Origin: Fibrobacteraceae bacterium
GTDB taxonomy: Bacteria > Fibrobacterota > Fibrobacteria > Fibrobacterales > Fibrobacteraceae
Assembly (NCBI GenBank): GCA_017631885.1
Contig: JAGBSH010000014.1
Location: forward strand, 1 to 64,000
DNA length: 64,000 nucleotides
Direction: 5' to 3'
Part shown: in pieces, positions 25,525-34,583 of the stretch
How positions within the stretch are numbered: position 1 is the stretch's first letter
Layout of the letters: each line of letters opens with the position of its first letter
Position numbers and translations under genes: made by a program
The notes under the pieces: model-generated
What the model was told of the DNA's origin: nothing
The model's database searches: none
What the model saw: the letters and a program-made list of their open reading frames with translations, nothing else

Positions 25525-27450
25525 TTATTTCTCTTTTATCTGTATATAAAACCGACTATACCCCAAAGCATTGTTCGGTAACGGTACCAAATTTTCACCC
25601 TGATTTAAGTAAACTTCTTTTTCTAGCATACGTGCTCCAGATGGTGTATATACAGACAAATGATAATTTTCACTTTTACTTGCCACAAAGTGAACACACC
25701 AAGTATTTCCATTACGAACAAGTTTCATTCCATTTTTACTAACAAATGGATGTTTTTTCAATCCAGTTGGTTTCGGTTCTTCTTTTGTCCAAGCAGAATC
25801 AATCGCAAAGTAACTGCGAAGAGTATCTTTTTCTGGAATTTCATACATAATTATTGTATCTAATTCAGGAATAATAGTTGTTCTCCCACCTGTTGATTTT
25901 AAGGTAAATGGTTTGGAGAAAGTTTCATTACCCCACACATCTTGTACCACAAAACGATAATCCGCTTCTCCTTTAAATCGAGGGTTGTAACAATCCTCTT
26001 CTTCTGGATATTCTAAACCAATGCATTCACGGCCTGTGCTATGAGCAAAATACATAGAATCTGGTTCATGTGCTGGCTTACCTGAAGTAACGCTCACACT
26101 TACCGAATAAGCAAAAGTTGAATCCAATACCACACCATTCACTTCTACCATACGATTTAATTTTACACGATGAATTCCATGATCATCTTTAGCACCTACC
26201 CAATAAAATTTAAAGACAGAATCAATCACATCATAACCCAATTCATTTGAAAGAGCAATATTTTTAGCCACCGTATCAATAATGATAATGCTATCTGGAA
26301 GTGTTGGCGAAACCTCATCGCCTTTTTGAGTTTGCAAATAATTCAATAGCACATTATAATAACCAGGAATACTATTTACTGGCGAATGATAATGAGAAAA
26401 AGCAAAATTAAATATTCCTTTTGTATGACGCTGAGCAACAGCTATCTGCCTTGCAAAACGACCCACCGGAGCAGGGCTGTTATAATTTTGCCCATAAAGA
26501 GGAGTTCGTTTGGTATCATATAAAAAATGATAAGGTGGTTGTTGGAAACTTTCAATATTGGCATAATAATCAATAGGACTATTTGCATTTTTTACAGCAT
26601 CACCATAAGCTTTTGTCCAAGGCTCAACCGTTTCTATTTTTTGCCCGCCGCCACCAACAGCATCCATTGGAAGGTTTTTATCTTGCTCTCTAAAATTTGC
26701 TTTTTCATAAAATCGCGTCCAAAACTTTTCATTGTTTTCTAATGTTCCAAAACCATACGGACCACCTTCTGAAATATCAAATGAATGAGGGTCATCTGTT
26801 GCAAACTGACTAAAAAGTAAAGGCTTTGTCGGATCAATTTTGTTTAACGAATCTATAACTATATTAAACCCTTCAGCTAAACGATCAGCATAAAGATTAC
26901 GGATACTATCACCATAATTAAATTTATTGTGATTCCATACTTCATAAACGCTGTAAAATCCTCCAAAATTTTCAGGATATTGAGTATTGTAAATATCATA
27001 AAGTTCATGGGCAAAAGCGCCTGCTTTCATCATTGCGGCTTTGAATTTTAAGAAATGCTCATCATTTGTTAAATCCCAATTCCACCAATCATTATCAACT
27101 CCCATTCCAATATAAACTTTCCAACCATATTTTTTCGCTTTTGCAAAAATGATATCTTTATCATAACATTCAACGACAACACTATCTAATTTACTATCAT
27201 AACAAGCTCGCCAATTTGGATCTCCGGCATTTTTATACGCAATATCGCCATCAATAACTTGCGTAATGCCCAAACTTTTCCAATAAGAAGCCTCTTTATC
27301 CCAAGCGTCTTTTGGCCCGATATAACCAGGTTCATCCCACCTTGCATACATCCAAGCCTGAATAAAAGTTCCTTCAATAGGAATAAAGCCCGCCATTAAA
27401 AAGCTGGCACAAACTAGAAAAAAGAAAAATGATTTTTTTAATACACCCAT
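25525..27450 (-). CDS. Secreted DUF4434-like glycoside-hydrolase-fold protein with type IX-style sorting domain
   Basis: A 641-residue exported protein. A signal peptide covers about 1-21 (KKSFFFFLVCASFLMAG). Residues about 25-390 look like a TIM-barrel protein of the DUF4434 kind: GTFIQAWMYARWDEPGY, a strand with YGWKVYIGMGVDNDWW, then GGFYSVYEVWNHNKF, and further Trp/Tyr-rich strands. The WN-x-E-type catalytic acids cannot be fixed with confidence. A beta-rich region follows (about 395-560). The last 65 residues (CVHFVASKSENYHLSVYTPSG through GYSRFYIQIKEK) look like a type A C-terminal sorting domain of the type IX secretion system. It is probably a cell-surface or released carbohydrate-active enzyme. 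It has its own terminator, so it is likely monocistronic. Substrate unknown. Confidence 0.65.
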   Translation of the reverse strand: MGVLKKSFFFFLVCASFLMAGFIPIEGTFIQAWMYARWDEPGYIGPKDAWDKEASYWKSLGITQVIDGDIAYKNAGDPNWRACYDSKLDSVVVECYDKDIIFAKAKKYGWKVYIGMGVDNDWWNWDLTNDEHFLKFKAAMMKAGAFAHELYDIYNTQYPENFGGFYSVYEVWNHNKFNYGDSIRNLYADRLAEGFNIVIDSLNKIDPTKPLLFSQFATDDPHSFDISEGGPYGFGTLENNEKFWTRFYEKANFREQDKNLPMDAVGGGGQKIETVEPWTKAYGDAVKNANSPIDYYANIESFQQPPYHFLYDTKRTPLYGQNYNSPAPVGRFARQIAVAQRHTKGIFNFAFSHYHSPVNSIPGYYNVLLNYLQTQKGDEVSPTLPDSIIIIDTVAKNIALSNELGYDVIDSVFKFYWVGAKDDHGIHRVKLNRMVEVNGVVLDSTFAYSVSVSVTSGKPAHEPDSMYFAHSTGRECIGLEYPEEEDCYNPRFKGEADYRFVVQDVWGNETFSKPFTLKSTGGRTTIIPELDTIIMYEIPEKDTLRSYFAIDSAWTKEEPKPTGLKKHPFVSKNGMKLVRNGNTWCVHFVASKSENYHLSVYTPSGARMLEKEVYLNQGENLVPLPNNALGYSRFYIQIKEK

Positions 27451-27513
27451 ATCTTAAATATACTCTTTTTAAAATGCAAAACATTTTTTTTTGCATTTTA
27501 ACTCATTGTTTCC

Positions 27514-27550
27514 TAAAAAAAGAAGGGAACACCATATGTGCCCCTTCCCT
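27514..27550 (-). terminator. Terminator of the gene at 27570-28562
   Basis: On the minus strand, GGAAGGGGCAC pairs with GTGTTCCCTTC (one bulge) around a short loop and is followed by seven T residues. Confidence 0.8.
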
Positions 27551-27569
27551 TGCTCCCTTCAAGGCGGTT

Positions 27570-28562
27570 TTATGCACCGCAATTTTTAGGAATTTCAATT
27601 TGCACAATAATGGAAGATTTGGCATTATAGCCTGTCCCCCCAATACGGACAAGTTTACCTTTATAAGCTAATTGTTTAGGATTTGTTTTACGAATTAATT
27701 TGGCAAGTGTTGCTCTCATATAACCCGCCTTCAATGTAGCTTCAGGCTTATGCCCCACAAAACGAGGGTCCTGAATATAAGCTCCTATTGCATAGGAATC
27801 ATGTGGGTTATAAGGTTCTGCCTGGACATTTGCAAATAAATTATCAAATAAATCCATACAACTTTTTGCTAGTGGTTTATTTCTGAAAAGGGCTTTCGAT
27901 TTTTCTTCAGCTTCTAACACTTTCAAATTTTCATAGACACTTAAAAATTCTTGATAATCCGTTCCAACTAGTGGAAACGATAAGAGGGCGCCTTCTTTTG
28001 ATAATTTTTCAATAATCGCTTTATCATAATCAAATTGGCAATGCTTTAAAAGCTCTTGGAATTCATCTCCAAGTGCATCTATCAGAAACTCTCCCAACCG
28101 ACTGTATAACGAATTACTTTCAAAGCGCCCATAGTTCCATGTTAAAATAGCAGAAAAAGCAGCCTCTTTTACAATATACTTTGTAATTTCTTCATATGCC
28201 ATATAAGTGTCTAAGCGCCTACTCAAAAGTTCTGCCGCTAAAAAGTAATCTTTGTTATGAACCGCCAAAAGAACAGGGCCAATATGCGTTAAATAGCCCA
28301 CCAATTTAGGAGAATACGTTCTTGCAGGGTCCAAAAAAATATGAAAATTTGCACTCATTTCTTTAGGTAAATAACCATACCAGCTAGGAGTAAAAAACGG
28401 ACTCCCAGTAATTTCCATTTTAGAATTTAAAGTATTCTCTTCTAAAGAATTTAATTTCCCGTAAAACCCTAAAACATCACAAATATCCAAAGAAAAGCCC
28501 CAAGCCATTTCAGAGCCATCTTCAAGCGTAGCTTTTAAAAAGATTTTTTGTTTTTCTTCCAT
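27570..28562 (-). CDS. Conserved-looking hypothetical protein
   Basis: I do not recognise this 330-residue protein. It has no signal peptide or membrane segment. It begins with a short beta region (KIFLKATLEDGSEMAWGFSLD) and is then mainly helical, with several Tyr/Phe-rich helices. It ends in a basic beta-strand region (YKGKLVRIGGTGYNAKSS). The ATG at 28562 is chosen since AAGGAG lies seven bases before it; an upstream in-frame ATG at 28631 lacks such a site. A TGACA-N5-TGTCA inverted repeat lies upstream at about 28616-28630 and could be an operator, but this is weak. The gene has its own terminator. It is probably cytoplasmic. Confidence 0.75.
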   Translation of the reverse strand: MEEKQKIFLKATLEDGSEMAWGFSLDICDVLGFYGKLNSLEENTLNSKMEITGSPFFTPSWYGYLPKEMSANFHIFLDPARTYSPKLVGYLTHIGPVLLAVHNKDYFLAAELLSRRLDTYMAYEEITKYIVKEAAFSAILTWNYGRFESNSLYSRLGEFLIDALGDEFQELLKHCQFDYDKAIIEKLSKEGALLSFPLVGTDYQEFLSVYENLKVLEAEEKSKALFRNKPLAKSCMDLFDNLFANVQAEPYNPHDSYAIGAYIQDPRFVGHKPEATLKAGYMRATLAKLIRKTNPKQLAYKGKLVRIGGTGYNAKSSIIVQIEIPKNCGA

Positions 28563-28818
28563 AAGATACTCCTTGTAATTATTTTTGATTTTATTCAAAT
28601 ATAAATGCTGTTTAATGACACTTTTTGTCAATCTCAGGGGAAATTAATTTTTGTGAACTTTTCTTTTGCACCAAGCAACAAATCTTTCTTGTTTTTTATT
28701 TTAAATCCACCTGTTTTCTAAGCAACACACCTATAATAGTTTCAATTAAATTTCTAGAAAAATGTGTATTTTGCACGATAAAAGCATCTTTTCAAAAAAA
28801 ATAAGCTATTTTCACTCT

Positions 28819-29952
28819 ATGAAAATTCCATTTAATCGCCCTCCCTTTTTAGGAAAAGAATTTGAATATATGCAAGAAGCCGTTAAAAACGGTCGCATTT
28901 GTGGCGATGGGAATTTTAACAAAAAATGTCATTCTACATTACAAAATCTCACAGGTTCTCCAAAAGCACTGTTAACAACAAGTTGCACTCACGCTCTTGA
29001 AATGTCTGCTTACTTATGCGATATTTCTCCTGGAGATGAAGTTATCATGCCCTCTTTTACTTTTGTTTCTACAGCAAACGCCTTTGCTTCTCGTGGAGCC
29101 TCAATCCGCTTTGTAGACATTAGAAAAGATACAATGAATATCAACGAAAATCTCATTGAAGAAGCTATCACAGAAAAAACAAAAGCTATTGTGCCTGTAC
29201 ATTATGCAGGTGTTGCCTGCGAAATGGACAAAATCTTACAAATCGCTAAAGAACATAATTTATTTGTTGTAGAAGACGCTGCACAAGCATTAATGAGTTC
29301 TTATAAAGGTATTTCTTGTGGCAATTTAGGTGATTTTGGTGCATTTTCTTTTCATGAAACCAAAAATTATAGTATGGGTGAAGGTGGTGCACTCTTAATT
29401 AAAAATCCAATGTATGCAGATCGGGCAGAAATCATCAGAGAAAAAGGTACAAATCGTTGCCAGTTTCATCGTGGAGAAATCGATAAATACACCTGGGTTG
29501 ATTTAGGTTCTTCTTATTTGCCAAGCGAATTAAATGCAGCCTATTTATACGCACAATTAGAAGACCCTAATGTTATTCTAAACAATCGTTTGTCAAGTTT
29601 TAATACCTACCAAACTATTCTACAACCTTTAGCAGATTCTGGTATTTTAGAATTACCTTACATTCCAGAACATTGTAACCATAACGCACACATGTTTTAT
29701 ATAAAAACACCAACAAAAGAAATTCGCGACAAACTCATTAAATTCCTTGGCGAAAATGGTATTCTTGCTGTATTCCACTATGTTCCATTACATTCTGCTC
29801 CGGCTGGCAAACATTTCGGGAAATTCATTGGAGAAGATAAATTTACCACAAAAGAAAGCGACAGACTTTTACGCTTGCCTATGTTTTATGGTTTAACAAA
29901 AGAAGAAATTTATTTTGTATGCGAGAAAATACATGAATTCTTTAAATCCTAA
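28819..29952 (+). CDS. wecE: dTDP-4-amino-4,6-dideoxy-D-galactose transaminase, WecE/RffA-type
   Basis: PLP-dependent aminotransferase that makes dTDP-Fuc4N from dTDP-4-keto-6-deoxyglucose. The 377 residues follow E. coli WecE closely, for example IPFNRPPFLGKEFEYMQEA, PGDEVIMPSFTFVSTANAF, VPVHYAGVACEMD, FSFHETKNY (with the PLP lysine K182), REKGTNRCQFHRGEIDKYTW and the C-terminal TTKESDRLLRLP. This is unusually clear for the family. The ATG at 28819 is chosen as it gives the WecE N-terminus; an in-frame ATG 57 bases upstream has no binding site. No rml or other ECA genes are nearby, so the product probably enters a surface glycan and not enterobacterial common antigen. It overlaps the following ATP-grasp gene by 20 bases. 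Confidence 0.92.
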   Translation: MKIPFNRPPFLGKEFEYMQEAVKNGRICGDGNFNKKCHSTLQNLTGSPKALLTTSCTHALEMSAYLCDISPGDEVIMPSFTFVSTANAFASRGASIRFVDIRKDTMNINENLIEEAITEKTKAIVPVHYAGVACEMDKILQIAKEHNLFVVEDAAQALMSSYKGISCGNLGDFGAFSFHETKNYSMGEGGALLIKNPMYADRAEIIREKGTNRCQFHRGEIDKYTWVDLGSSYLPSELNAAYLYAQLEDPNVILNNRLSSFNTYQTILQPLADSGILELPYIPEHCNHNAHMFYIKTPTKEIRDKLIKFLGENGILAVFHYVPLHSAPAGKHFGKFIGEDKFTTKESDRLLRLPMFYGLTKEEIYFVCEKIHEFFKS

Positions 29953-31147
29953 ACTGCTTTTACTTGGTGGTAGTCATGCAGAAATTCCACTGATTCTTGC
30001 GGCAAAAGAACTCGGTTATTATGTAATTACAACAGGTAACGATCAAAAAGGTTTAGGGCATTCTTACGCTGACAAAAATATTTTTGCTGATTTTAGCGAT
30101 AAGAACGCCATGCTTGAACTTGCTACCACAGAAAAAATTGATGCAATATGTTCTGGCTGCAATGATTTTGCTTTGCTTTCAACGGCATATGTTGCAGAAA
30201 AACTTTCGCTCCCTGGGCATGATTCTTACGAAATAGCCAAACAAATTCACCATAAAGATAAATACCGAAAACTAGCCGAATCGCTAGAAATCCCAACGCC
30301 AAAATCTATTCGAATTTCAACCATTGAAGAACTTGAAAAAAATATTTCTTCGCTTCAATTCCCGATTATTATAAAACCAGTTGATTTAACTGGCGGCAAA
30401 GGGATTCAAAGGGCCGATTCAATAGAAGAAGCTAAAAATGCTTTTAAAGCAGCGATGAAAAAAACGAGGGAAAATTATTGCATCGCTGAAGAATTTATTG
30501 AAGGGACAAGGCATGGCTTTTCTTGCTACATCAGCAAAGAAAGAGTTGTTTTTTATTTTGCAGACAATGAACAATATTTTTTAAACCAATACCTTGTAAG
30601 TGGAGCAAACACACCAAGTACCTCTTCTCAAGCTACTTTAGAAATGCTTAAAGAATATAGCGAACGCATTGCAAAAAAACTTCACTTAGTCGACGGCATT
30701 TTACACATCCAATATATTGAAAAAGATAACGGCATTCCTTTTATTATTGAAGTTTGCAGGCGACCTCCTGGCGACCTTTATATTAAATTAGTAAAACACG
30801 CTACCCAATTAGATTACCCTAAAATGATTGTTCTTGCAGAAACCGGATGCGCCAATGAAAGTTTAAGGCTTGATAATTTTTCTATTTCGCGTCCATATAG
30901 TGAGCCGCTTTGTGTTTTACGCCATTGCATTATGGCAAAAGAAAAGGGTAAAATTAAAGACATTTATTTTGCAAAAGAAATTCAAAATAAAATCATAGAT
31001 TCATTTTTATGGTATAAAGAAAAAGAATTTATAGAAGACCCTTTACATGATAAAGCCGGAATTGTTTTTTTGTGTTTTGACTCTAAAAATGAAATGGAAT
31101 ATTATACAGAAAATATTTCCGATTATATCAAAATAATCTTTGAATAA
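29933..31147 (+). CDS. ATP-grasp ligase of a sugar/peptide-modifying type
   Basis: A 404-residue ATP-grasp enzyme. An N-terminal Rossmann-like pre-grasp domain (LLLLGGSHAEIPLILAAKELGY, DAICSGCNDFALLS) is followed by the grasp fold with FPIIIKPVDLTGGKGIQ, YCIAEEFIEGTRHGFS and the metal-binding PFIIEVCRRPPGDLY. These enzymes join an amine to an acyl phosphate. Because it overlaps wecE, a likely idea is that it attaches an amino acid or other acid to the amino group of the Fuc4N sugar, but this is inference. PurK/carbamoyl-phosphate synthase relatives act in purine or arginine synthesis; nothing here points to that. The ATG at 29933 is preferred to one at 29915, which lacks a site and extends into wecE further. 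Confidence 0.8.
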   Translation: MNSLNPKLLLLGGSHAEIPLILAAKELGYYVITTGNDQKGLGHSYADKNIFADFSDKNAMLELATTEKIDAICSGCNDFALLSTAYVAEKLSLPGHDSYEIAKQIHHKDKYRKLAESLEIPTPKSIRISTIEELEKNISSLQFPIIIKPVDLTGGKGIQRADSIEEAKNAFKAAMKKTRENYCIAEEFIEGTRHGFSCYISKERVVFYFADNEQYFLNQYLVSGANTPSTSSQATLEMLKEYSERIAKKLHLVDGILHIQYIEKDNGIPFIIEVCRRPPGDLYIKLVKHATQLDYPKMIVLAETGCANESLRLDNFSISRPYSEPLCVLRHCIMAKEKGKIKDIYFAKEIQNKIIDSFLWYKEKEFIEDPLHDKAGIVFLCFDSKNEMEYYTENISDYIKIIFE

Positions 31148-31167
31148 CTTTTTTTACGCTTACTCAT

Positions 31168-31186
31168 AAGCATTCTAAGAATGCTT
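31168..31186 (+). other. Perfect hairpin between the ATP-grasp and oxidoreductase genes
   Basis: AAGCATTC / GAATGCTT pair around TAA. It is 20 bases after the stop codon of the ATP-grasp gene. There is no clear T run, so it could be a weak terminator, an attenuator or an mRNA-stabilising stem. Confidence 0.5.
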
Positions 31187-31240
31187 GACTTTAAGACATA
31201 CAAAGAGTATATTTAAAAGCAACTTAACTTATTTATAAAT

Positions 31241-32386
31241 ATGAAAAAAGAACCTTTTCAAATTGCCTTTATAGGTGGCGGTATAAATTCTGCCATTGGA
31301 GAAGTCCACAAAGTAGCAAGCCAGATGGATGGCTGTTTCAAATTAGTTGCCGGAGCATTTAGTTCTCACAAAGATATAAACCTAGAAACCGCTGCTGCAT
31401 GGAATGTTTCTACTGAAAGAACTTATGAAACTTATCAAGAACTTTTAGAAAAAGAACAAAATAATCTTGATGCAGTTGTTGTCCTTGTTCCCACAGACTT
31501 ACATGCAGAAGTTGTTTTAGCCGCTTTAGAAAAACGTATCCCGGTAATTTGCGAAAAATCTCTCGCCGCAAGTGTTGAAGAAGGGTTTCAAATAGCAAAA
31601 GCCGTTAAAGAATCTAATCTTTTCTTTTGCACCACCTATAACTACACAGGTTACCCGATGGTTCGGGAACTTGCTAAAATTATTGAAGAAGGCAAATTAG
31701 GAAAAATACAACAAATTCAAATTGAAATGCCTCAAGAAGGTTTTTTGCGCATAAAACCTAATGGTTCTGTTCTAACACCTCAAAGTTGGCGTTTAAAAGA
31801 AACTGCTATTCCAAAAATTTCTCTTGACCTTGGAAGTCACTTGCACAATATGGTTCAATTTTTAACAAGAGAAACTCCCATTAAAATCGTAGCCGACCAA
31901 GCTACTTTTGGAAATTTCAATCAAGTCATTGACAATGTTTCTGCACTTGCCCAATATTCTAACAATATCAAAGTTCAATTCTGGTTCAGCAAAACAGCCC
32001 TTGGTCACAGAAATGGTTTACGCGTCAGAATTTACGGTAACAAAGGCAGTGCTGAATGGTTCCAATTAGAGCCAGAAACCTTAAAAATTTGCGATGCTTA
32101 CGGGAACATTTCTTTATTAGATAGAACTTCAGATAATTTTGAAATAGCCAATGCTTCGCGTTACAATCGCTTTAAAGCCGGCCATCCAGCAGGTTTTATA
32201 GAAGCTTTCGCTAATTATTATAAAGACATTGCCGATTGTCTTAAAGAATATAAGCTAACCGGTTCTTACAAAAGTTCTTTTGTTTGTGGGATAAAAGATT
32301 CTTTAGAAAGCCTTGTCTTAATGGAAACCGCTGCAAAATCCGCAGAAACACTAAAATGGGAAACTGTTCCTGAAGTTCTAATTTAA
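31241..32386 (+). CDS. Gfo/Idh/MocA family oxidoreductase
   Basis: NAD(P)-dependent sugar or inositol dehydrogenase of 381 residues. The Rossmann start is IAFIGGGINSAIGEVHKVA. DAVVVLVPTDLHAEVVLAAL and the lysine-containing IPVICEKSLAAS (family EKP motif) follow. The C-terminal domain carries LDLGSHLHNMVQFL, in which the D-x-x-x-H pattern is the usual catalytic site. Cofactor and substrate cannot be deduced. It belongs, by position, to the wecE/ATP-grasp group, though a 93-base gap with a hairpin separates it. It converges on the sulfatase-fold gene, the ends overlapping by nine bases. Confidence 0.88.
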   Translation: MKKEPFQIAFIGGGINSAIGEVHKVASQMDGCFKLVAGAFSSHKDINLETAAAWNVSTERTYETYQELLEKEQNNLDAVVVLVPTDLHAEVVLAALEKRIPVICEKSLAASVEEGFQIAKAVKESNLFFCTTYNYTGYPMVRELAKIIEEGKLGKIQQIQIEMPQEGFLRIKPNGSVLTPQSWRLKETAIPKISLDLGSHLHNMVQFLTRETPIKIVADQATFGNFNQVIDNVSALAQYSNNIKVQFWFSKTALGHRNGLRVRIYGNKGSAEWFQLEPETLKICDAYGNISLLDRTSDNFEIANASRYNRFKAGHPAGFIEAFANYYKDIADCLKEYKLTGSYKSSFVCGIKDSLESLVLMETAAKSAETLKWETVPEVLI

Positions 32387-33589
32387 AATTAAGTAAGGTA
32401 CAAATCTTTTATAGAAACGCTTTTGAAATTCCAAAGGCGAAAGAATTGGTTCATGGTCTCCTTGCACAATAAAACGCACATCTGGGAAACGTTTTGCTAT
32501 TAAAGCTAGCCTTTTTAAAGTCCGGTTTAATTTTTCAAAATACAACTTTTCTAATTCTTCTACACTTGAAACTTGCATAGGAAACTGCGTGTCACGCGTT
32601 GTCCAAGAAATAAATTTCTGTAAAGAATCCTGTAAAAGAGAATCTATTTTAAAAGCAATTAAACTATCTGAAACTTCTTTTAAATTCCCGAAGGATTCTT
32701 TAAAATAAACTTCTTTGAAACCCACATTATGAATATAGCGAAAACGCCAATGTTCACTAGAATCGCCACCAGAAAGAAAGATTGTTTTTACACCTAAAGA
32801 ATCAAAAACCTTTGGCAAGAAAAGCGTATCTTTGTTGCGTAAAGAATCTTTAGTTACTTGATAAATCCAATCTTCTCGTTCAGCAGTTCTTGTTCTGCTA
32901 TACATTCTTGCGTGTACACCCACAGAGCATTTTAAATCTTTAAAAATCTGAAGTTGCTTTTCAAAAAGTTCTTCAGAAACAGGTATTCCAAAAGATTCTA
33001 CAAGAACGAGCACATTGGTTTTGGAAAAGTCTATAAAATTTTTAGAAATCGTGACAGAGTCCGTTACGTTATACTTTGCTTTAAATTCTTCTGACAGAAT
33101 TTGTCTATTCTCTTTTGGAATACTTCTTGTTAAATAATCCACTAACGGCATTTGCAATAAAGGTTGAGATGGATAAAAATTTTTAAAAGCCAAATGAGTC
33201 ATTAAAGAAACAAATAAAATAAAACTGATTCCACGTACCCCAAAACCAGAAATTTTTGATACCATTACAAGCGCAAAAAGCGAAGTAAAAAATGGTACAA
33301 GTGCATAAATGCCTAATTCAAAATTTTTCTCATGAAGAAGATTCAATAAATCAATAAAAGCTAAAGAAACAAGTAATGCAACCAAAACCCCTAACGCTAC
33401 ATACTTTAGGATTTCTTTTACAGAAGAATTAAATGTAACGGACTTTAAAGCAATAAAAATTAAAAGTATTGCAAAATACCCAAACCCAAATAAACCTCGG
33501 ACAATATCCTGCCCTTTTTCAAAAGTAAGCAAAAACGGGACTATCGTTATTAAAGAAGCGCCGAGTAATGGGTAAAGTAATCGTTTCAT
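32378..33589 (-). CDS. Membrane-anchored sulfatase/alkaline-phosphatase-fold protein
   Basis: A 403-residue protein with about four to five N-terminal membrane segments (up to about residue 138), then a soluble domain. VLVLVESFGIP is the first metal-binding strand of the alkaline phosphatase superfamily and GDHEPILSPL is the late metal-binding motif. The layout resembles LtaS/EptA/MdoB-type phosphoglycerol or phosphoethanolamine transferases, which modify surface glycans. The nucleophile (Thr or Ser) probably lies in MYSRTRTAERED, but this cannot be proven by eye. It stands alone on the minus strand within a glycan locus, which supports a role in decorating a lipid-linked or surface glycan. 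Confidence 0.7.
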   Translation of the reverse strand: MKRLLYPLLGASLITIVPFLLTFEKGQDIVRGLFGFGYFAILLIFIALKSVTFNSSVKEILKYVALGVLVALLVSLAFIDLLNLLHEKNFELGIYALVPFFTSLFALVMVSKISGFGVRGISFILFVSLMTHLAFKNFYPSQPLLQMPLVDYLTRSIPKENRQILSEEFKAKYNVTDSVTISKNFIDFSKTNVLVLVESFGIPVSEELFEKQLQIFKDLKCSVGVHARMYSRTRTAEREDWIYQVTKDSLRNKDTLFLPKVFDSLGVKTIFLSGGDSSEHWRFRYIHNVGFKEVYFKESFGNLKEVSDSLIAFKIDSLLQDSLQKFISWTTRDTQFPMQVSSVEELEKLYFEKLNRTLKRLALIAKRFPDVRFIVQGDHEPILSPLEFQKRFYKRFVPYLILN

Positions 33590-33629
33590 ATTAATTCAAA
33601 TTAGCAATAATTTTATTATATTCCATTGT

Positions 33630-34583
33630 ATGACTGCTTCTGAAACAAAAAAAATCAGTTTTGTTATACCATGTTATCGTAGTGAGCATACGATAAACAC
33701 TGTTGTTCAAGAAATTCAAGACACACTCCAAGCAAAACCGAATTATGATTATGAAATCATTCTTGTTAACGATGCTAGTCCGGATAATGTTTGGGAAGTC
33801 ATTTGCAAACTTTCTGAAAATAATTCAAAAATCAAAGGCGTTTGTTTAGCTAAGAATTTTGGCCAACATTCTGCTTTAATGGCTGGCTATAAAAAAGCAA
33901 CTGGTGATTATATTATTTCTTTAGATGATGATGGACAAACACCAGCTAGTGAAACATTTTTACTTGTAGATGAACTTGAAAAAGGTTACGATGTTGTTTA
34001 TGGTTTTTATCGCCATATCAAGCAACATATTTTCCGCCGCTTTGCTAGTTGGGTCAATAAAAAAATGGCTCAAAAAATTATTGGACAACCCAAATCGCTG
34101 CATACCACTTCGTTTTTTATTATGCGGCGTTTTATCGTAAACGAAATTGTCCGTTACGCACACCCTTTTGCCTACATTAGCGGTTTAATTTTCAGAGCCA
34201 CCAATTCTATTGGCAATGTTGAAGTGAAGCACAGGTTACGCCTTGAAGGAAAATCTGGCTATACAATCCGTGGACTATTAGCACTTTGGATAAATGGCTT
34301 TACTGCTTTTTCTGTTAAACCTTTGCGCTTTGCTACCTTTGTTGGAATTTTCTGTGCTATTATCGGCCTGATTGCTGGCCTTTATGTTATTTCGCAAAAA
34401 CTTTCTTACCCAGATATGCCTATTGGTTATGCATCTACTATGTCGGCCCTTCTTTTTATTGGCGGTATGATTATGCTTTTACTTGGGCTAATTGGTGAAT
34501 ACATAGGTCGCATTTACATAAGCATTAACCAGGCTCCTCAATACGTTATTCGCGAAACAACCTTTAAAGACAATGCTACGTAA
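33630..34583 (+). CDS. GT2 glycosyltransferase, DPM/ArnC/GtrB type
   Basis: A 317-residue family 2 glycosyltransferase that probably moves a sugar from a nucleotide donor to undecaprenyl phosphate. Motifs: ISFVIPCYRSEHTI, IILVNDASPDNVW, LAKNFGQHSALMAGYKKATGDYIISLDDDGQTP with the DDD metal site. Two C-terminal membrane segments (about 233-256 and 268-290) are typical of GtrB/ArnC. It overlaps the following GT-C-like membrane protein by 11 bases, so the two are translationally coupled. A lipid-linked sugar maker followed by a GT-C enzyme that uses it is a common two-gene module for O-antigen or protein glycosylation. Confidence 0.88.
   Translation: MTASETKKISFVIPCYRSEHTINTVVQEIQDTLQAKPNYDYEIILVNDASPDNVWEVICKLSENNSKIKGVCLAKNFGQHSALMAGYKKATGDYIISLDDDGQTPASETFLLVDELEKGYDVVYGFYRHIKQHIFRRFASWVNKKMAQKIIGQPKSLHTTSFFIMRRFIVNEIVRYAHPFAYISGLIFRATNSIGNVEVKHRLRLEGKSGYTIRGLLALWINGFTAFSVKPLRFATFVGIFCAIIGLIAGLYVISQKLSYPDMPIGYASTMSALLFIGGMIMLLLGLIGEYIGRIYISINQAPQYVIRETTFKDNAT

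Noticed and set aside
28616-28630. TGACA-N5-TGTCA inverted repeat as a regulator binding site
   Set aside because: It is only a 5-bp palindrome with no second copy or known regulator nearby; kept as a remark in the gene entry, not as a feature.
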